Part shown: positions 44,731-53,844 of the stretch, one piece after another | Position numbering within the stretch: position 1 is the first letter of the stretch | Layout of the letters: each line of letters begins with the position of its first letter | Position numbers and translations under genes: made by a program | Notes under the pieces: model-generated | The model's database searches: none | What the model was told of the DNA's origin: nothing | What the model saw: the letters and a program-made list of their open reading frames with translations, nothing else | NCBI RefSeq assembly: GCF_001282685.1 | Contig: NZ_LN875035.1 | Coordinates: forward strand, 2,918,411 to 2,982,410 | DNA from: Niameybacter massiliensis | GTDB taxonomy: Bacteria > Bacillota > Clostridia > Lachnospirales > Cellulosilyticaceae | Direction of reading: 5' to 3' | DNA length: 64,000 bases

Positions 44731-45831
44731 ATGTCTAACCGTTCAAAAAAATGGATTCTTCTATTAGGAGCATGTGTTTTATGTAGTGCACCACTTTATG
44801 CTACTATTACAGAATCTACAAATACTCGTGGAGAAAAACCTTCAGTAACACAACCTCAAGCTAAACCAGAAACAAAACCTACACCAGCCCCTACTCCTGG
44901 TCAAAGTACTAAACCTGCTCCAGCTCCTACTCCTGGCGAAAGTACTAAACCTGCTCCAGCCCCTACTCCTGGTGAAAGTACTAAACCTGCCCCAGCTCCT
45001 ACTCCTGGCGAAAGTACTAAACCTGCTCCAGCCCCTACTCCTGGCGAAAGTACTAAACCTGCCCCAGCTCCTACTCCTGGTCAAAGTACTAAACCAATGC
45101 CTGCTCCTACTCCTGGCGAAAGTACTAAACCTGCTCCAGCCCCTACTCCTGGACAATGTACTAAACCTACTCCAGCTCCTACTCCTGGACAATGTACTAA
45201 ACCTACTCCAGCTCCTACTCCTGGTCAAAATACTAAGCCAATGCCTGCCCCTACTCCTAACTGTAAACAAACAGGCTACTATAAAGCATTTGAAAAGGCT
45301 ATGGCTGGTTACGAAGAAACCACTTCAAAACTTCAACCATCTGGATTCGTTGATATTGACTTCTTAGAAGAAATGATTCCTCATCATGAATTAGGTATTT
45401 CAATGGCTGAAAACATCTTAAAAACTGCAAAAAATGATGAAGTTAAAGCCATTGCAACTTCTATTGTAGAAAGCCAAAAAGCTCAAGTAGGACAAATGAC
45501 TAAACTTGAAGAAAAATTAAAAACAAAAAATTGTAAATGCGACAAAAATAATTCTTGCGCAAATGAAGAAGAAGCTAAATATTTAGCTAAATATAAAGAA
45601 ATCAATGAATCTATGATTAAAAAGATGAAAGCTCTTGTTGCTACTTGTAACGATGATGCAGATTTCATTGCTGAAATGATTCCTCATCATGAAGGTGCAG
45701 TTGAAATGGCTCAAAACATTCTCGAATATAGCCATAATCGTGCAGTTAAAAAAATAGCTAAAAACATAGTTAAAGAGCAACAAGCACAAATTAAACAAAT
45801 GCAAACTTTACTTGCTACTCTTCAAAAATAA
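44731..45831 (+). CDS. Secreted proline-repeat protein with two DUF305 halves
   Basis: The 366-residue protein has a signal peptide (about 1-25), eleven tandem 12-residue repeats of the type TKPAPAPTPGES (residues 48-179), and two DUF305 units (about 200-265 and 300-365). Each unit contains the metal-binding-like motif EMIPHHE (VDIDFLEEMIPHHELG and DADFIAEMIPHHEG). DUF305 is a ferritin-like helical domain, linked in several bacteria to copper or other metals. The proline repeat is probably a wall-spanning stalk. AAAGGAGA precedes the ATG. Confidence 0.87.
   Translation: MSNRSKKWILLLGACVLCSAPLYATITESTNTRGEKPSVTQPQAKPETKPTPAPTPGQSTKPAPAPTPGESTKPAPAPTPGESTKPAPAPTPGESTKPAPAPTPGESTKPAPAPTPGQSTKPMPAPTPGESTKPAPAPTPGQCTKPTPAPTPGQCTKPTPAPTPGQNTKPMPAPTPNCKQTGYYKAFEKAMAGYEETTSKLQPSGFVDIDFLEEMIPHHELGISMAENILKTAKNDEVKAIATSIVESQKAQVGQMTKLEEKLKTKNCKCDKNNSCANEEEAKYLAKYKEINESMIKKMKALVATCNDDADFIAEMIPHHEGAVEMAQNILEYSHNRAVKKIAKNIVKEQQAQIKQMQTLLATLQK
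44872..45267 (+). repeat. Eleven 36-bp in-frame tandem repeats
   Basis: Eleven near-identical 36-base units encode the 12-residue proline repeat. Units differ mainly at the Ala/Thr/Met position and at Glu-Ser, Gln-Ser, Gln-Cys or Gln-Asn. Third-base differences are few, suggesting recent copying by slippage or unequal exchange. Confidence 0.95.
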
Positions 45832-46272
45832 TTAATTACTCTTCTTACCCATTAACACCATATCTTCGTAGTCTTTATAACCTCTACGTTGATAGTACCC
45901 CTGTGTAGCCTCAGCTCTACAGGTTAATAAAACAATATCATTAATACCTTTTTCATAAAGGTGCTTTTCAAATTCATTAAGGAGTTTTGTGCCTCTTCCG
46001 CCACCACTAAGTGTAGGATCGGTACAAAACTCTTTTATTTCAAACTTAATCCCATCATAGTATTGTTCTTCATATCCTAATATCATGCCAACAAGCTTGT
46101 CTTCTTCATAGGCTACTAAACCATATGAAGCCTCATGACTTAACATTTGTGAAAGCCTTTTACTTGCAGTTTGTATTGTCCATTTATCATTCCATGGTGA
46201 TGCATTAAATGCCTTAATATAGATATTAGCTATTTCATTTAGATGTTCTTTTGTTAATCTTTCAAATCTCAT
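45832..46272 (-). CDS. GNAT family N-acetyltransferase
   Basis: This 146-residue protein has the GNAT acetyl-CoA site, here FCTDPTLSGGGRGTKLLNEFE, where the usual Q/RxxGxG/A is read as SGGGRGT, and a C-terminal YYQRRGYK. Substrate is unknown. GAGAAGG precedes the ATG. Its stop codon abuts the stop codon of the converging DUF305 gene with no spacer and no visible terminator. Confidence 0.9.
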   Translation of the reverse strand: MRFERLTKEHLNEIANIYIKAFNASPWNDKWTIQTASKRLSQMLSHEASYGLVAYEEDKLVGMILGYEEQYYDGIKFEIKEFCTDPTLSGGGRGTKLLNEFEKHLYEKGINDIVLLTCRAEATQGYYQRRGYKDYEDMVLMGKKSN

Positions 46273-46419
46273 CTTTTACGCCTTCTCTCTTAATAAATAT
46301 AAGTATCTACTATTATATATGTTAATCCATATTTTTGTCACAAAATAATTGCATTCTCTATATGATAGACTTAGAATAAATGAGGCAATTAAATTTGTTT
46401 TACATAAGGAGATTTTATC

Positions 46420-47763
46420 GTGGATCATTCAATGAAAAAAACGGTATGGCAAAACTACGTAAGCTATTTATTACCTACTGTTATCGGTATGGTAACCTAT
46501 AGCTTATACTGCTTGGCTGATGTTCTATTTGTGTCGTTAGGGGAAGGTAGTAATGGACTTGCAGCTTTAAACATTTCCCTTCCTATCTTCACCATTTATT
46601 CTGCATTAGCTATTTTAATTGGGGTAGGTGCTTCTATTACAATTGGAGTTTTAAAAGGAGAAGGAAATCTAGATGGAGCCCATAAAACGTTGACTATGGC
46701 TATTTCCACAGTTACATTACTCGGTACTTTGTTCACTCTACTAAGTATCCTTTTTACTAAAGAATTAGCGCTACTATTAGGAGCAGATACGACTATATTA
46801 AAAGACGTTATTGGCTACTTAATCCCCGTATGCTATGGTGTCTTATTCTATATGCTTGCAGGTAGTCTAACTGTGCTTGTTCGCTCAGATGGTAATCCAA
46901 AACTTGTTATGGTTGCAGGTATGACCGGTAATCTGATTAATATTATTTTAGACTATATTTTCATTATACCTCTTGGTTGGGGAACATTTGGTGCAGGCCT
47001 AGCAACCGCTATTGGATTTACCATTAGCATGTGTATACTTTGGTTACACTTTATTATGAAAAAAAATACAGTTCATTTTACAAAATCGTATTTTGATATA
47101 AATTTATTTATTCGTATGATTAAAAATGGTTTAGGTGCTAGTTTATTAGAAATATCTACGGGTGTTACAATCTTTCTCATTAATCTAGCCCTTATGAAAG
47201 TAAGTGGTGCAACCGCTGTAGCCATATTTAGTGTCATTTCTAATATCGCCTTCATCGCCAAAGGCCTATTTGGTGGTATGGCACAAGCTAGCCAGCCTAT
47301 TATTAGCCTTAACTTTGGTCTTAAGAATTTCGGGGTGATGAAACTTGCCAATAACTACGCAATGTGGGTAGCTGGTAGCGCAGGTCTTATTTCCTTTATC
47401 CTATTAGACCTATTCTCTAGACCTATTATCAGTGCTTTAGTCTCTACTGACCCTCAAGTAATTGAACAAGGTGCACTGGCTATACGCCTTTACTTCTTCG
47501 CCTTTGCCTTTACTGGATTTAATACAGTACTTATGTATTACTTCCAGTCCATAGAATGTTCTTTCTACTCTACAATCATGGCATTTTTACGAGGTATTGG
47601 ACTTATCTTCATCCTTCTCCTCATACTTCCACGTTTCTTAGGAGAAGCAGGCATCTGGCTCGTACTACCAGTTACAGAACTTATCATCTTTGCAGTATTC
47701 TTCAGTGTTAAACAGCTCTACAGCAACAAACACTTAAATCATACTCTAGGTGTTTCTGCCTAA
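46420..47763 (+). CDS. MATE family efflux transporter
   Basis: The 447-residue protein has about twelve membrane segments and MATE motifs (YSLYCLADVLFVSLGEGSNG, AALNISLPIF, GMTGNLINIILDYIFI). It is closer to the MepA/DinF-like group than the MATE at 20797. The GTG at 46420 is chosen because AAGGAG lies eight bases upstream; the ATG four codons later is too far. It is monocistronic with a strong terminator. Confidence 0.93.
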   Translation: MDHSMKKTVWQNYVSYLLPTVIGMVTYSLYCLADVLFVSLGEGSNGLAALNISLPIFTIYSALAILIGVGASITIGVLKGEGNLDGAHKTLTMAISTVTLLGTLFTLLSILFTKELALLLGADTTILKDVIGYLIPVCYGVLFYMLAGSLTVLVRSDGNPKLVMVAGMTGNLINIILDYIFIIPLGWGTFGAGLATAIGFTISMCILWLHFIMKKNTVHFTKSYFDINLFIRMIKNGLGASLLEISTGVTIFLINLALMKVSGATAVAIFSVISNIAFIAKGLFGGMAQASQPIISLNFGLKNFGVMKLANNYAMWVAGSAGLISFILLDLFSRPIISALVSTDPQVIEQGALAIRLYFFAFAFTGFNTVLMYYFQSIECSFYSTIMAFLRGIGLIFILLLILPRFLGEAGIWLVLPVTELIIFAVFFSVKQLYSNKHLNHTLGVSA

Positions 47764-47797
47764 GCACATATCACACCTAATAATAGAGACAACATAA

Positions 47798-47833
47798 ACA
47801 AGGCAACGACTTGATCAAAAGTCGTTGCCTTGT
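47798..47833 (+). terminator. Terminator of the second MATE gene
   Basis: A 15-bp stem ACAAGGCAACGACTT/AAGTCGTTGCCTTGT is followed by TTTTAT. Confidence 0.93.
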
Positions 47834-47842
47834 TTTATAGGA

Positions 47843-48000
47843 TGAAAACTTTTAGTATATGATGTAGTCCGATCGGCACTGCCCTTTTCTACTCTATGAA
47901 GTAAGTTTTCACTTTCAGTGACACCCTTAAAGAAAAAAGTTGGGTAAGCATCTCTTCTTTGAAGGTAAAAATTTCATGCACCCTATCTATCTTTCTACCG
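47843..48000. other. Cluster of nested hairpins, left module
   Basis: Helices visible directly: TGAAAACTT (47843) with AAGTTTTCA (47903-47911), enclosing GTAG/CTAC and CCGATCGG; TCACT/AGTGA (47909-47921); GGGT and GCAT (47942-47951) with ATGC and ACCC (47976-47983); CTTTCTA (47991) with TAGAAAG (48009-48015). There is no reading frame. It may be part of one structured RNA or element with the palindrome that follows. Strand is not determined. Confidence 0.55.
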
Positions 48001-48287
48001 GCAGAATCTAGAAAGTAAGGGCATGCATATACAGTAGACTTGAGAAAGCGAGATGGTTAGGTGTGTTCTCTGGAACCTGCCTACGTAGCTTTCAGAGAAG
48101 AAATGTGCGAAATGAAAAAATAACGGTTTTAGGTGTGCTGTCTGAACGAAGTGAGTTCACACCGTTATTATTTTTGAATGAGCTACATTTCTCTGAAAGC
48201 GAAGTGTAGCAGGTGAAGGAGAATCCACCTAGCCAACACGCTTAAGTACACTAAATATAATCATGCCCTTACTTAACCCTATTCTGC
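48001..48287. repeat. 287-bp imperfect palindrome, possible structured RNA or MITE-like element
   Basis: Two arms of about 110 bases pair almost along their length: GCAGAAT with ATTCTGC, AAGTAAGGGCATG (48013-48025) with CATGCCCTTACTT (48262-48274), ACTTGAG with CTTAAGT, GGTTAGGTG with CACCTAGCC, ACCTGC with GCAGGT, GCTTTCAGAGAA with TTCTCTGAAAGC. The tip has AATAACGG/CCGTTATT (48119-48169) and TGAAC/GTTCA. The right end enters the last codons of galT. I do not recognise it as 6S, SRP, RNase P or tmRNA. Confidence 0.75.
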
Positions 48288-49781
48288 TAAACTTCCAAAG
48301 GTTTCAATAAAGCGTTTGAATCCAGCTATACCTTCTTCATTTAATTTATAAACACCAGCATCTTCAAGTACTCTTACGAATTTATCTCCAAGTGCTTGCT
48401 TAATATACTGTTCTATATCCATTGCTTCATTATAAGTAGCTTTTAATCCATCTGCCCAAAGCATATGATTTTCTGCTACGTCAGCTACTTCTCCACGTAC
48501 ATACTTCTTCACTTCTTCTAATTCAGTTAGAAGTCTACCTGGTAAAATAGCGAGTCCCATTACTTCAATCAGTCCAATATTTTCTTTCTTAATATGTTGT
48601 ACATCTTGATGTGGATGGAATATTCCTAGCGGATGTTCATCTGTTGTACGATTATTACGAAGTACTAATCGCATCACATACTTACTGCCTTCACGCTTAC
48701 AAATTGGTGTAATCGTATTATGTGGTGTATCTTCTGTATAGGCTAAAATATCACATATTGGATCACTATATGCTCTCCAAAGCTTTAAGATTTCATCGCT
48801 ACATTTCGCTAATTCTTCTGTTGACTCACCTACTAGCTCAATCGTTGAAAGAGGCCAGTTTACAACTTTCCCTTGAATACTTTTGTATTTAGGTAAAGTG
48901 AACTCAAAGAGTGTTGTTGCTTCATCCATAGGGAATGTATGACGTCCACCTTGGTAATGTTCATGTGAAAGAATAGATCCTCCAACAATAGGTAAATCTG
49001 CATTAGAACCTATGAAATAGTGTGGAAACTGTGTTGTAAAGTCTAATAAATTATTGAAAGTGCTTGCTGTAATTTGCATTGGTGTATGCGTATCAGATAA
49101 TATAATACAATGCTCATTGTAATATAAGTATGGTGAATACTGCATAAGCCATTTTTTATTATTTAATTCTAAACGAATCATACGATGATTTGCTCGATCT
49201 GGGTGTTTGATTGTACCTTCATATCCTTCATTTTCTTGACATAAAAGACATGTTGGGTAATTACTACTTGGAGCTAATCTTTCTAGTGCAATTTGCTTAG
49301 GATCTTTTTCTGGTTTTGATAAGTTAATTGTAATTTGAATTTCTCCATATGGAGAATCCACATTAAATTGTTTGTTCTTCGCTAACTGTCTCACCTTGAT
49401 ATAAGTAGAAAGTTGGCTAAGTTCATAGAAATAATCTGTTGCAGCTTTTACATCATTTTTATAAAGTTCAAAGAACTTTCTATTAACGCCTGATGGTTTA
49501 TCTAAAAATAGATCCATAAGGTGGCTAACGAATTGATCCTTAGCCGCCATATGTTCTTCAATAAGTTCTTTTTCAAGTGCAATCTCTAAAAGTGCATCTA
49601 AAGTTTCATATTGATTGGTTTCTACTTTTTCTGAAACCTCATAATAGTCTTCTTTAAAAAGTGCTAACACTCTATTTCTAATGTAGATTGCATCCATTTC
49701 TTCAATAAGATGATTCTCTATATTAAGTTCTATAAGTCTATCGATAAACCCACATAACTTCTTAGTTAAATTCTTTTCCAT
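48279..49781 (-). CDS. galT: UDP-glucose-hexose-1-phosphate uridylyltransferase, Gram-positive type
   Basis: The 500-residue enzyme transfers UMP between UDP-glucose and galactose-1-phosphate in the Leloir pathway. Length and sequence fit the class-2 GalT of Firmicutes. The active-site motif is SHEHYQGG with His273 and His275; CLLCQENEGYEG near residue 190 may bind metal. AGGAGG lies ten bases before the ATG. It follows galK by 20 bases. Its 3' end forms the right end of the large palindrome, which may act as terminator. Confidence 0.95.
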   Translation of the reverse strand: MEKNLTKKLCGFIDRLIELNIENHLIEEMDAIYIRNRVLALFKEDYYEVSEKVETNQYETLDALLEIALEKELIEEHMAAKDQFVSHLMDLFLDKPSGVNRKFFELYKNDVKAATDYFYELSQLSTYIKVRQLAKNKQFNVDSPYGEIQITINLSKPEKDPKQIALERLAPSSNYPTCLLCQENEGYEGTIKHPDRANHRMIRLELNNKKWLMQYSPYLYYNEHCIILSDTHTPMQITASTFNNLLDFTTQFPHYFIGSNADLPIVGGSILSHEHYQGGRHTFPMDEATTLFEFTLPKYKSIQGKVVNWPLSTIELVGESTEELAKCSDEILKLWRAYSDPICDILAYTEDTPHNTITPICKREGSKYVMRLVLRNNRTTDEHPLGIFHPHQDVQHIKKENIGLIEVMGLAILPGRLLTELEEVKKYVRGEVADVAENHMLWADGLKATYNEAMDIEQYIKQALGDKFVRVLEDAGVYKLNEEGIAGFKRFIETFGSLAE

Positions 49782-49801
49782 CTTTACACGCCTCCTAGGA
49801 A

Positions 49802-50965
49802 TTAATCCACTCTAATTGGTCCATCTCCTATATTCGCTACAAAGAAAGAAGCTTCATATCCAATAACTTCTTTATACTTTTTGCCTACTTGTTCAATAAA
49901 GTTATCTACGCTTTCATTTTCTACAAGTGCGATACCACATCCACCAAAACCAGCACCTGTCATACGTGCTCCAAGTACACCTTCTGCTTGCCAAGCAGCT
50001 TCAGCTAATGTATCTAATTCAATACCTGTTACTTCATAATCTTTACAAAGTGAAGTATGAGAACTATTAAGTAATCGGCCTAATTGAACTAAGTCACCTT
50101 CAGCTAAAGCTGTTGTAGCTTGTTTTACACGCGCATTCTCTGTAATAACATGGTGTACTCTACGGTATTCAACTTCTGTTAAAAGTTCTTTATTGGCTTC
50201 TAATTCTTCTAAAGTAATCTCACAAAGGTTATTTGCCGTGCATACTGTTTGAAGTTTTTCTAAAGCACTTTCACATTCACTACGTCTTTCATTATATTTA
50301 GAATCAGCTAATTCTCTACGTTTATTAGTATTCATAATAACAATGCTATGTTTTTCTAATTGTAATGGATGATAAGAGTATTCTAATGTATTACAATCTA
50401 ATAAAATCACATGATCTTTTTTTCCTAAAGCAATGGCAAATTGATCCATGATTCCACTATTTACGCCTATGTATTGATTTTCAACTTTTTTACCTAATAA
50501 TGCAGCTTCAACTGGTGTAATTGGTAATTCAAATAAATCTTTAAAAATTGTAACAGAAAGCATTTCAAGTGATGCTGAAGAAGATAGACCTGAGCCATTT
50601 GGTATATTGCCATATACAACAATGTCAAATCCATGTTGTAACGCATAATCTTCTTCAATAAGTGCTTTTGCCACACCTTTTAAATAATTTACCCAGTTAT
50701 GTTCTTTATTGTATTCTAAGTTATCTAAGCTAAATTCAATAATCCCTATTTCTTCAAAGTTTATTGAGTAGGCCCTTACTAACTTATCTTCTCTTTTACC
50801 TACTAAAGCATAGGTTCCTAAGGTAATAGGACTTGGGAAAACTAGCCCTCCATTATAGTCAATATGCTCACCTATAATATTAATTCTACCAGGTGCAAAG
50901 TATTTTCTGTCTGCAGCTTTACCAAATTCCTCTTGGAACTTTGAACTCATTTCTGCAAAATCCAT
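49802..50965 (-). CDS. galK: Galactokinase
   Basis: The 387-residue enzyme phosphorylates galactose at C1. It carries the GHMP kinase motifs: galactokinase signature APGRINIIGEHIDYNGG near residue 25, the ATP loop GNIPNGSGLSSSAS near 115, and TGAGFGGCGIAL near the C-terminus. Length is normal. AGGAG lies nine bases before the ATG. It is first in the galK-galT operon, divergent from the GH84 gene. Confidence 0.96.
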   Translation of the reverse strand: MDFAEMSSKFQEEFGKAADRKYFAPGRINIIGEHIDYNGGLVFPSPITLGTYALVGKREDKLVRAYSINFEEIGIIEFSLDNLEYNKEHNWVNYLKGVAKALIEEDYALQHGFDIVVYGNIPNGSGLSSSASLEMLSVTIFKDLFELPITPVEAALLGKKVENQYIGVNSGIMDQFAIALGKKDHVILLDCNTLEYSYHPLQLEKHSIVIMNTNKRRELADSKYNERRSECESALEKLQTVCTANNLCEITLEELEANKELLTEVEYRRVHHVITENARVKQATTALAEGDLVQLGRLLNSSHTSLCKDYEVTGIELDTLAEAAWQAEGVLGARMTGAGFGGCGIALVENESVDNFIEQVGKKYKEVIGYEASFFVANIGDGPIRVD

Positions 50966-51286
50966 TTAATCAACTCCTTAGTGTTTTTTTACTTTATTTT
51001 ACCTTATATTATCATATGTTTACTAAAAAAACCACTGAAAATTTTATCTGAATTTTATTTTTTATAATTTATTTTTGGAAACCTTTTTCTTCATATAGTT
51101 TCTATGCTAGTTTTTATTGTAAATTCTAATTTCATATACTATTTTTCATATAGATTTTACAAACTCAGAGGCCAAATTCTAGTGACAATACCTAAATTAT
51201 AAAAAGTACATGAAAAATAGTAAAAAATATAGTAAAATATTAATAGTTACAATCTAAACATATTAATTTTAAGAGAGGTATTCATC
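50966..51286. promoter_or_regulatory. Divergent control region between galK and the GH84 gene
   Basis: This 321-base AT-rich gap must contain both promoters. Two perfect inverted copies of a 12-mer lie 60 bases apart: ACTATTTTTCAT (51138-51149) and ATGAAAAATAGT (51210-51221). ATAGTAAAA is repeated at 51218 and 51230. No central-CG LacI-type operator is visible; the region has no CG dinucleotide before the GH84 start. Confidence 0.5.
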
Positions 51287-53824
51287 ATGTGTACGACTTA
51301 CACTATTTTTCCTGTACCACAACAAGTTATCTATAATAACAAACAACTTACAATCACTAAAAATGTTGCTATTTTAGCAGAAGCAAAACCAAAAACAGCA
51401 ACACTTAATGCATTAGAAAAAGCACTATCTTCTATTGGCGTAAATTATGAATTTGTAGAGCAACCAGTAGATGGTCAAACTCATATTTATCTAAAAGACC
51501 AAGCAACTTCTACTACTGCTTTAGAACTTAATAAAACAGAAGGTTATACACTTTCTATTACAGGTGATACATATTGTGATATTACAATTGCTGGTTGCGA
51601 TATTGATGGTATTCATTATGGGGTAATTACACTTAGTAAAATTTTTAGCCAGTTAAACAATAATACAATTGAATCTTTATCAATGACTGATTATCCTCAA
51701 ATCCTTTACAGAGGTTATATTGAAGGTTTCTATGGATTCCCATGGAGCCATGAAGATCGTAAAGACTTAATGGTATTTGGGGGAGAACAAAAGCTTAATA
51801 CATACATTTATGCTCCAAAAGATGATCCATATCATAGAAGTCACTGGAGAGAACTCTATCCAGCTGATAAAGCAAAAGAAATTGCAGAACTTGCTTTAGT
51901 TGGACATGAGAATAACGTAAACTTTGTATGGACTATCCACCCTGGTGATTCTATAGATTTAGACTCTGAAGCAGATTTCAAATCAACCATTGCAAAGTTA
52001 GAACAGCTTTATGATCTTGGCGTTCGCCAATTTGGTATTTTATTTGATGACATCGGTGGCTATCCAGACGGGGCTCAACAAGCACGTTACATCAACCGTG
52101 TAGATAGTGAATTTATTAAGCCAAAAGGAGATGTGCGTCCACTTCTTACTGTAGGTACTAGATATTGTGAAGCTTGGGGACCTTCTATGGAGAAATACTT
52201 CAAACCTTTTGTTGAACTTCTTCATGATGATGTTGAAATTATGTGGACTGGCTCTGCTACAATGTCTAATGTGTCTAAAGAACAATTTGATGCACCAAAA
52301 CGTACGATTAACTCTGATAAGAACTTATCTGTATGGTGGAACTATCCAGTTAATGACTACTGTGATGCAAAAATGCTTATGGGTAAAATTGAAAACCTTA
52401 ATCCTGATGTAGACAACATTAACGGTTTCTTCTCAAACCCTATGAACCAAGCTCAAGCTTCTAAACAAGCTCTTTTCTGTATTGCTGACCACAACTGGAA
52501 TACAGCAAGCTATGACTGTGAAGCAAGCTTTGTACATTCATTCAAGGCTATTGCACCTGAAGTTGCTAACGAACTTCAAATCTTCGCTTCTAACTGTTCT
52601 TATGTAAAAGAAGACGGTGGTGTAAGTGGCACATTCTTATTTGATGAGTCATGGTACTTAGCATCTGATATTGAAGCCCTTGCTACTCATTTAGAAAACG
52701 GTACAGATTTAACCCAAACTAGCAAAGCACTTCTTACTGAATTTGCTAAAATGGAAAAAGCCATTGATACGATTGATGCTAAATGTACAAATAGTGCACT
52801 TGTTGCAGAGCTTCGTCCTTTCTTAGACGCTACTCGCCTTATGGGACAAGCTGGTCAAAACACTATGGAAGCACTTCTTGCATTACAAGCTCATGATATT
52901 AAAACAATGGAAGCAAGAAATGAAGCTGCACTTAAACAACTTGAAGCAATGGAAGATTGTAAAGTACTCCGCCTCAAAGATGGTGCCGAAAGATACTTTA
53001 CTGTAGATGTTGGTACACTTCGTATCAAACCATTTTTAACAGAAACATTAAAGAAATCTGCTATCCTTGCTGGTATTGAGACTGCTCCAATCACACTTAA
53101 TTATGATATGAATAACATTGCACTTGCATCTTGTGGTGTAACTGCTTGTGCTTCTGGTGAAGTACAAAAAGATCAAGAACCAGAAAAAGTAATTGATGGC
53201 ACAATTAGAAGTGGTAAATGGTGTTCTCGTGATTACAGACCATACTTAACTCTTGACCTACAAGAAGTTAAAAACATTAAACAATATCGTATCATTAACT
53301 GTGGTCACCCTGAAGCTGGTGAAACACGTATTTGGAATACAAAAGCTTTACAAATTCTTGCAAGTACAGACGGAGAAAATTATACTGTAGTTGATGAAGT
53401 TAAAGATAATACTGAAGATATTATTAACAGAATGCTCTTTACACCTGTAGATGCTAGATATATTCGTTTACAAATCATTGAGCCAGCTCAAATTAGCATC
53501 AATGGTGGCGGACATACAAGAATCTATGCATTTGAACTCTTTGAAGAAGGTTATCCATATCAATCAAGAAAAGTTCAACCTTCTGAAATTGAATGCACTA
53601 CAGATAACCAAGTTGTTATCCGTAATGTAGATAAAGGTGATGTGATCAACCTTTACACCGATTTAGATGCGACTACACCTGTTGTAACTTCACCTGAAGT
53701 GCTCGACGGTGAGACATCTGTATGCTTCAATAATCTTCCACTTAATACATTTAATACGCGAATCTTTGTAGAACGTACTGCTAAAAACTATCTTCCAAGT
53801 GTTAGAACTTCTAAAGGATTATAA
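51287..53824 (+). CDS. GH84 beta-N-acetylglucosaminidase without signal peptide
   Basis: The 845-residue enzyme has an N-terminal GH20b-like domain (about 1-135), a GH84 catalytic barrel (about 140-440) with YRGYIEGFYGFPWS and the catalytic pair Asp254-Asp255 in ILFDDIGG, a helical linker, and a C-terminal F5/8-type (CBM32) module (about 620-760). It resembles NagJ of C. perfringens. It should remove GlcNAc from glycans by substrate-assisted catalysis. Unlike NagJ it has no signal peptide (start MCTTYTIFPV), so it appears cytoplasmic. It is followed by galM after 20 bases. Confidence 0.92.
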   Translation: MCTTYTIFPVPQQVIYNNKQLTITKNVAILAEAKPKTATLNALEKALSSIGVNYEFVEQPVDGQTHIYLKDQATSTTALELNKTEGYTLSITGDTYCDITIAGCDIDGIHYGVITLSKIFSQLNNNTIESLSMTDYPQILYRGYIEGFYGFPWSHEDRKDLMVFGGEQKLNTYIYAPKDDPYHRSHWRELYPADKAKEIAELALVGHENNVNFVWTIHPGDSIDLDSEADFKSTIAKLEQLYDLGVRQFGILFDDIGGYPDGAQQARYINRVDSEFIKPKGDVRPLLTVGTRYCEAWGPSMEKYFKPFVELLHDDVEIMWTGSATMSNVSKEQFDAPKRTINSDKNLSVWWNYPVNDYCDAKMLMGKIENLNPDVDNINGFFSNPMNQAQASKQALFCIADHNWNTASYDCEASFVHSFKAIAPEVANELQIFASNCSYVKEDGGVSGTFLFDESWYLASDIEALATHLENGTDLTQTSKALLTEFAKMEKAIDTIDAKCTNSALVAELRPFLDATRLMGQAGQNTMEALLALQAHDIKTMEARNEAALKQLEAMEDCKVLRLKDGAERYFTVDVGTLRIKPFLTETLKKSAILAGIETAPITLNYDMNNIALASCGVTACASGEVQKDQEPEKVIDGTIRSGKWCSRDYRPYLTLDLQEVKNIKQYRIINCGHPEAGETRIWNTKALQILASTDGENYTVVDEVKDNTEDIINRMLFTPVDARYIRLQIIEPAQISINGGGHTRIYAFELFEEGYPYQSRKVQPSEIECTTDNQVVIRNVDKGDVINLYTDLDATTPVVTSPEVLDGETSVCFNNLPLNTFNTRIFVERTAKNYLPSVRTSKGL

Positions 53825-53844
53825 TAAAAGGCTGGAGGGCATAT

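Noticed and set aside
44872-45267. Possible CRISPR array because of regular 36-bp units
   Set aside because: Units are contiguous with no unique spacers, and they encode in-frame protein repeats.
44842-45270. Long open frame on the minus strand opposite the proline repeats, rich in Arg and Ser
   Set aside because: It is a by-product of the 36-bp repeat read backwards. It has no ribosome site and no family resemblance, while the plus-strand protein has a signal peptide and known domains.
48001-48287. Known structured RNA (6S, SRP RNA, RNase P RNA, tmRNA)
   Set aside because: None of the diagnostic motifs of these RNAs can be seen: no SRP apical GGAA element, no RNase P core GAGGAAAGTC-type sequence, no tmRNA tRNA-like ends, and the central bubble of 6S is not evident.
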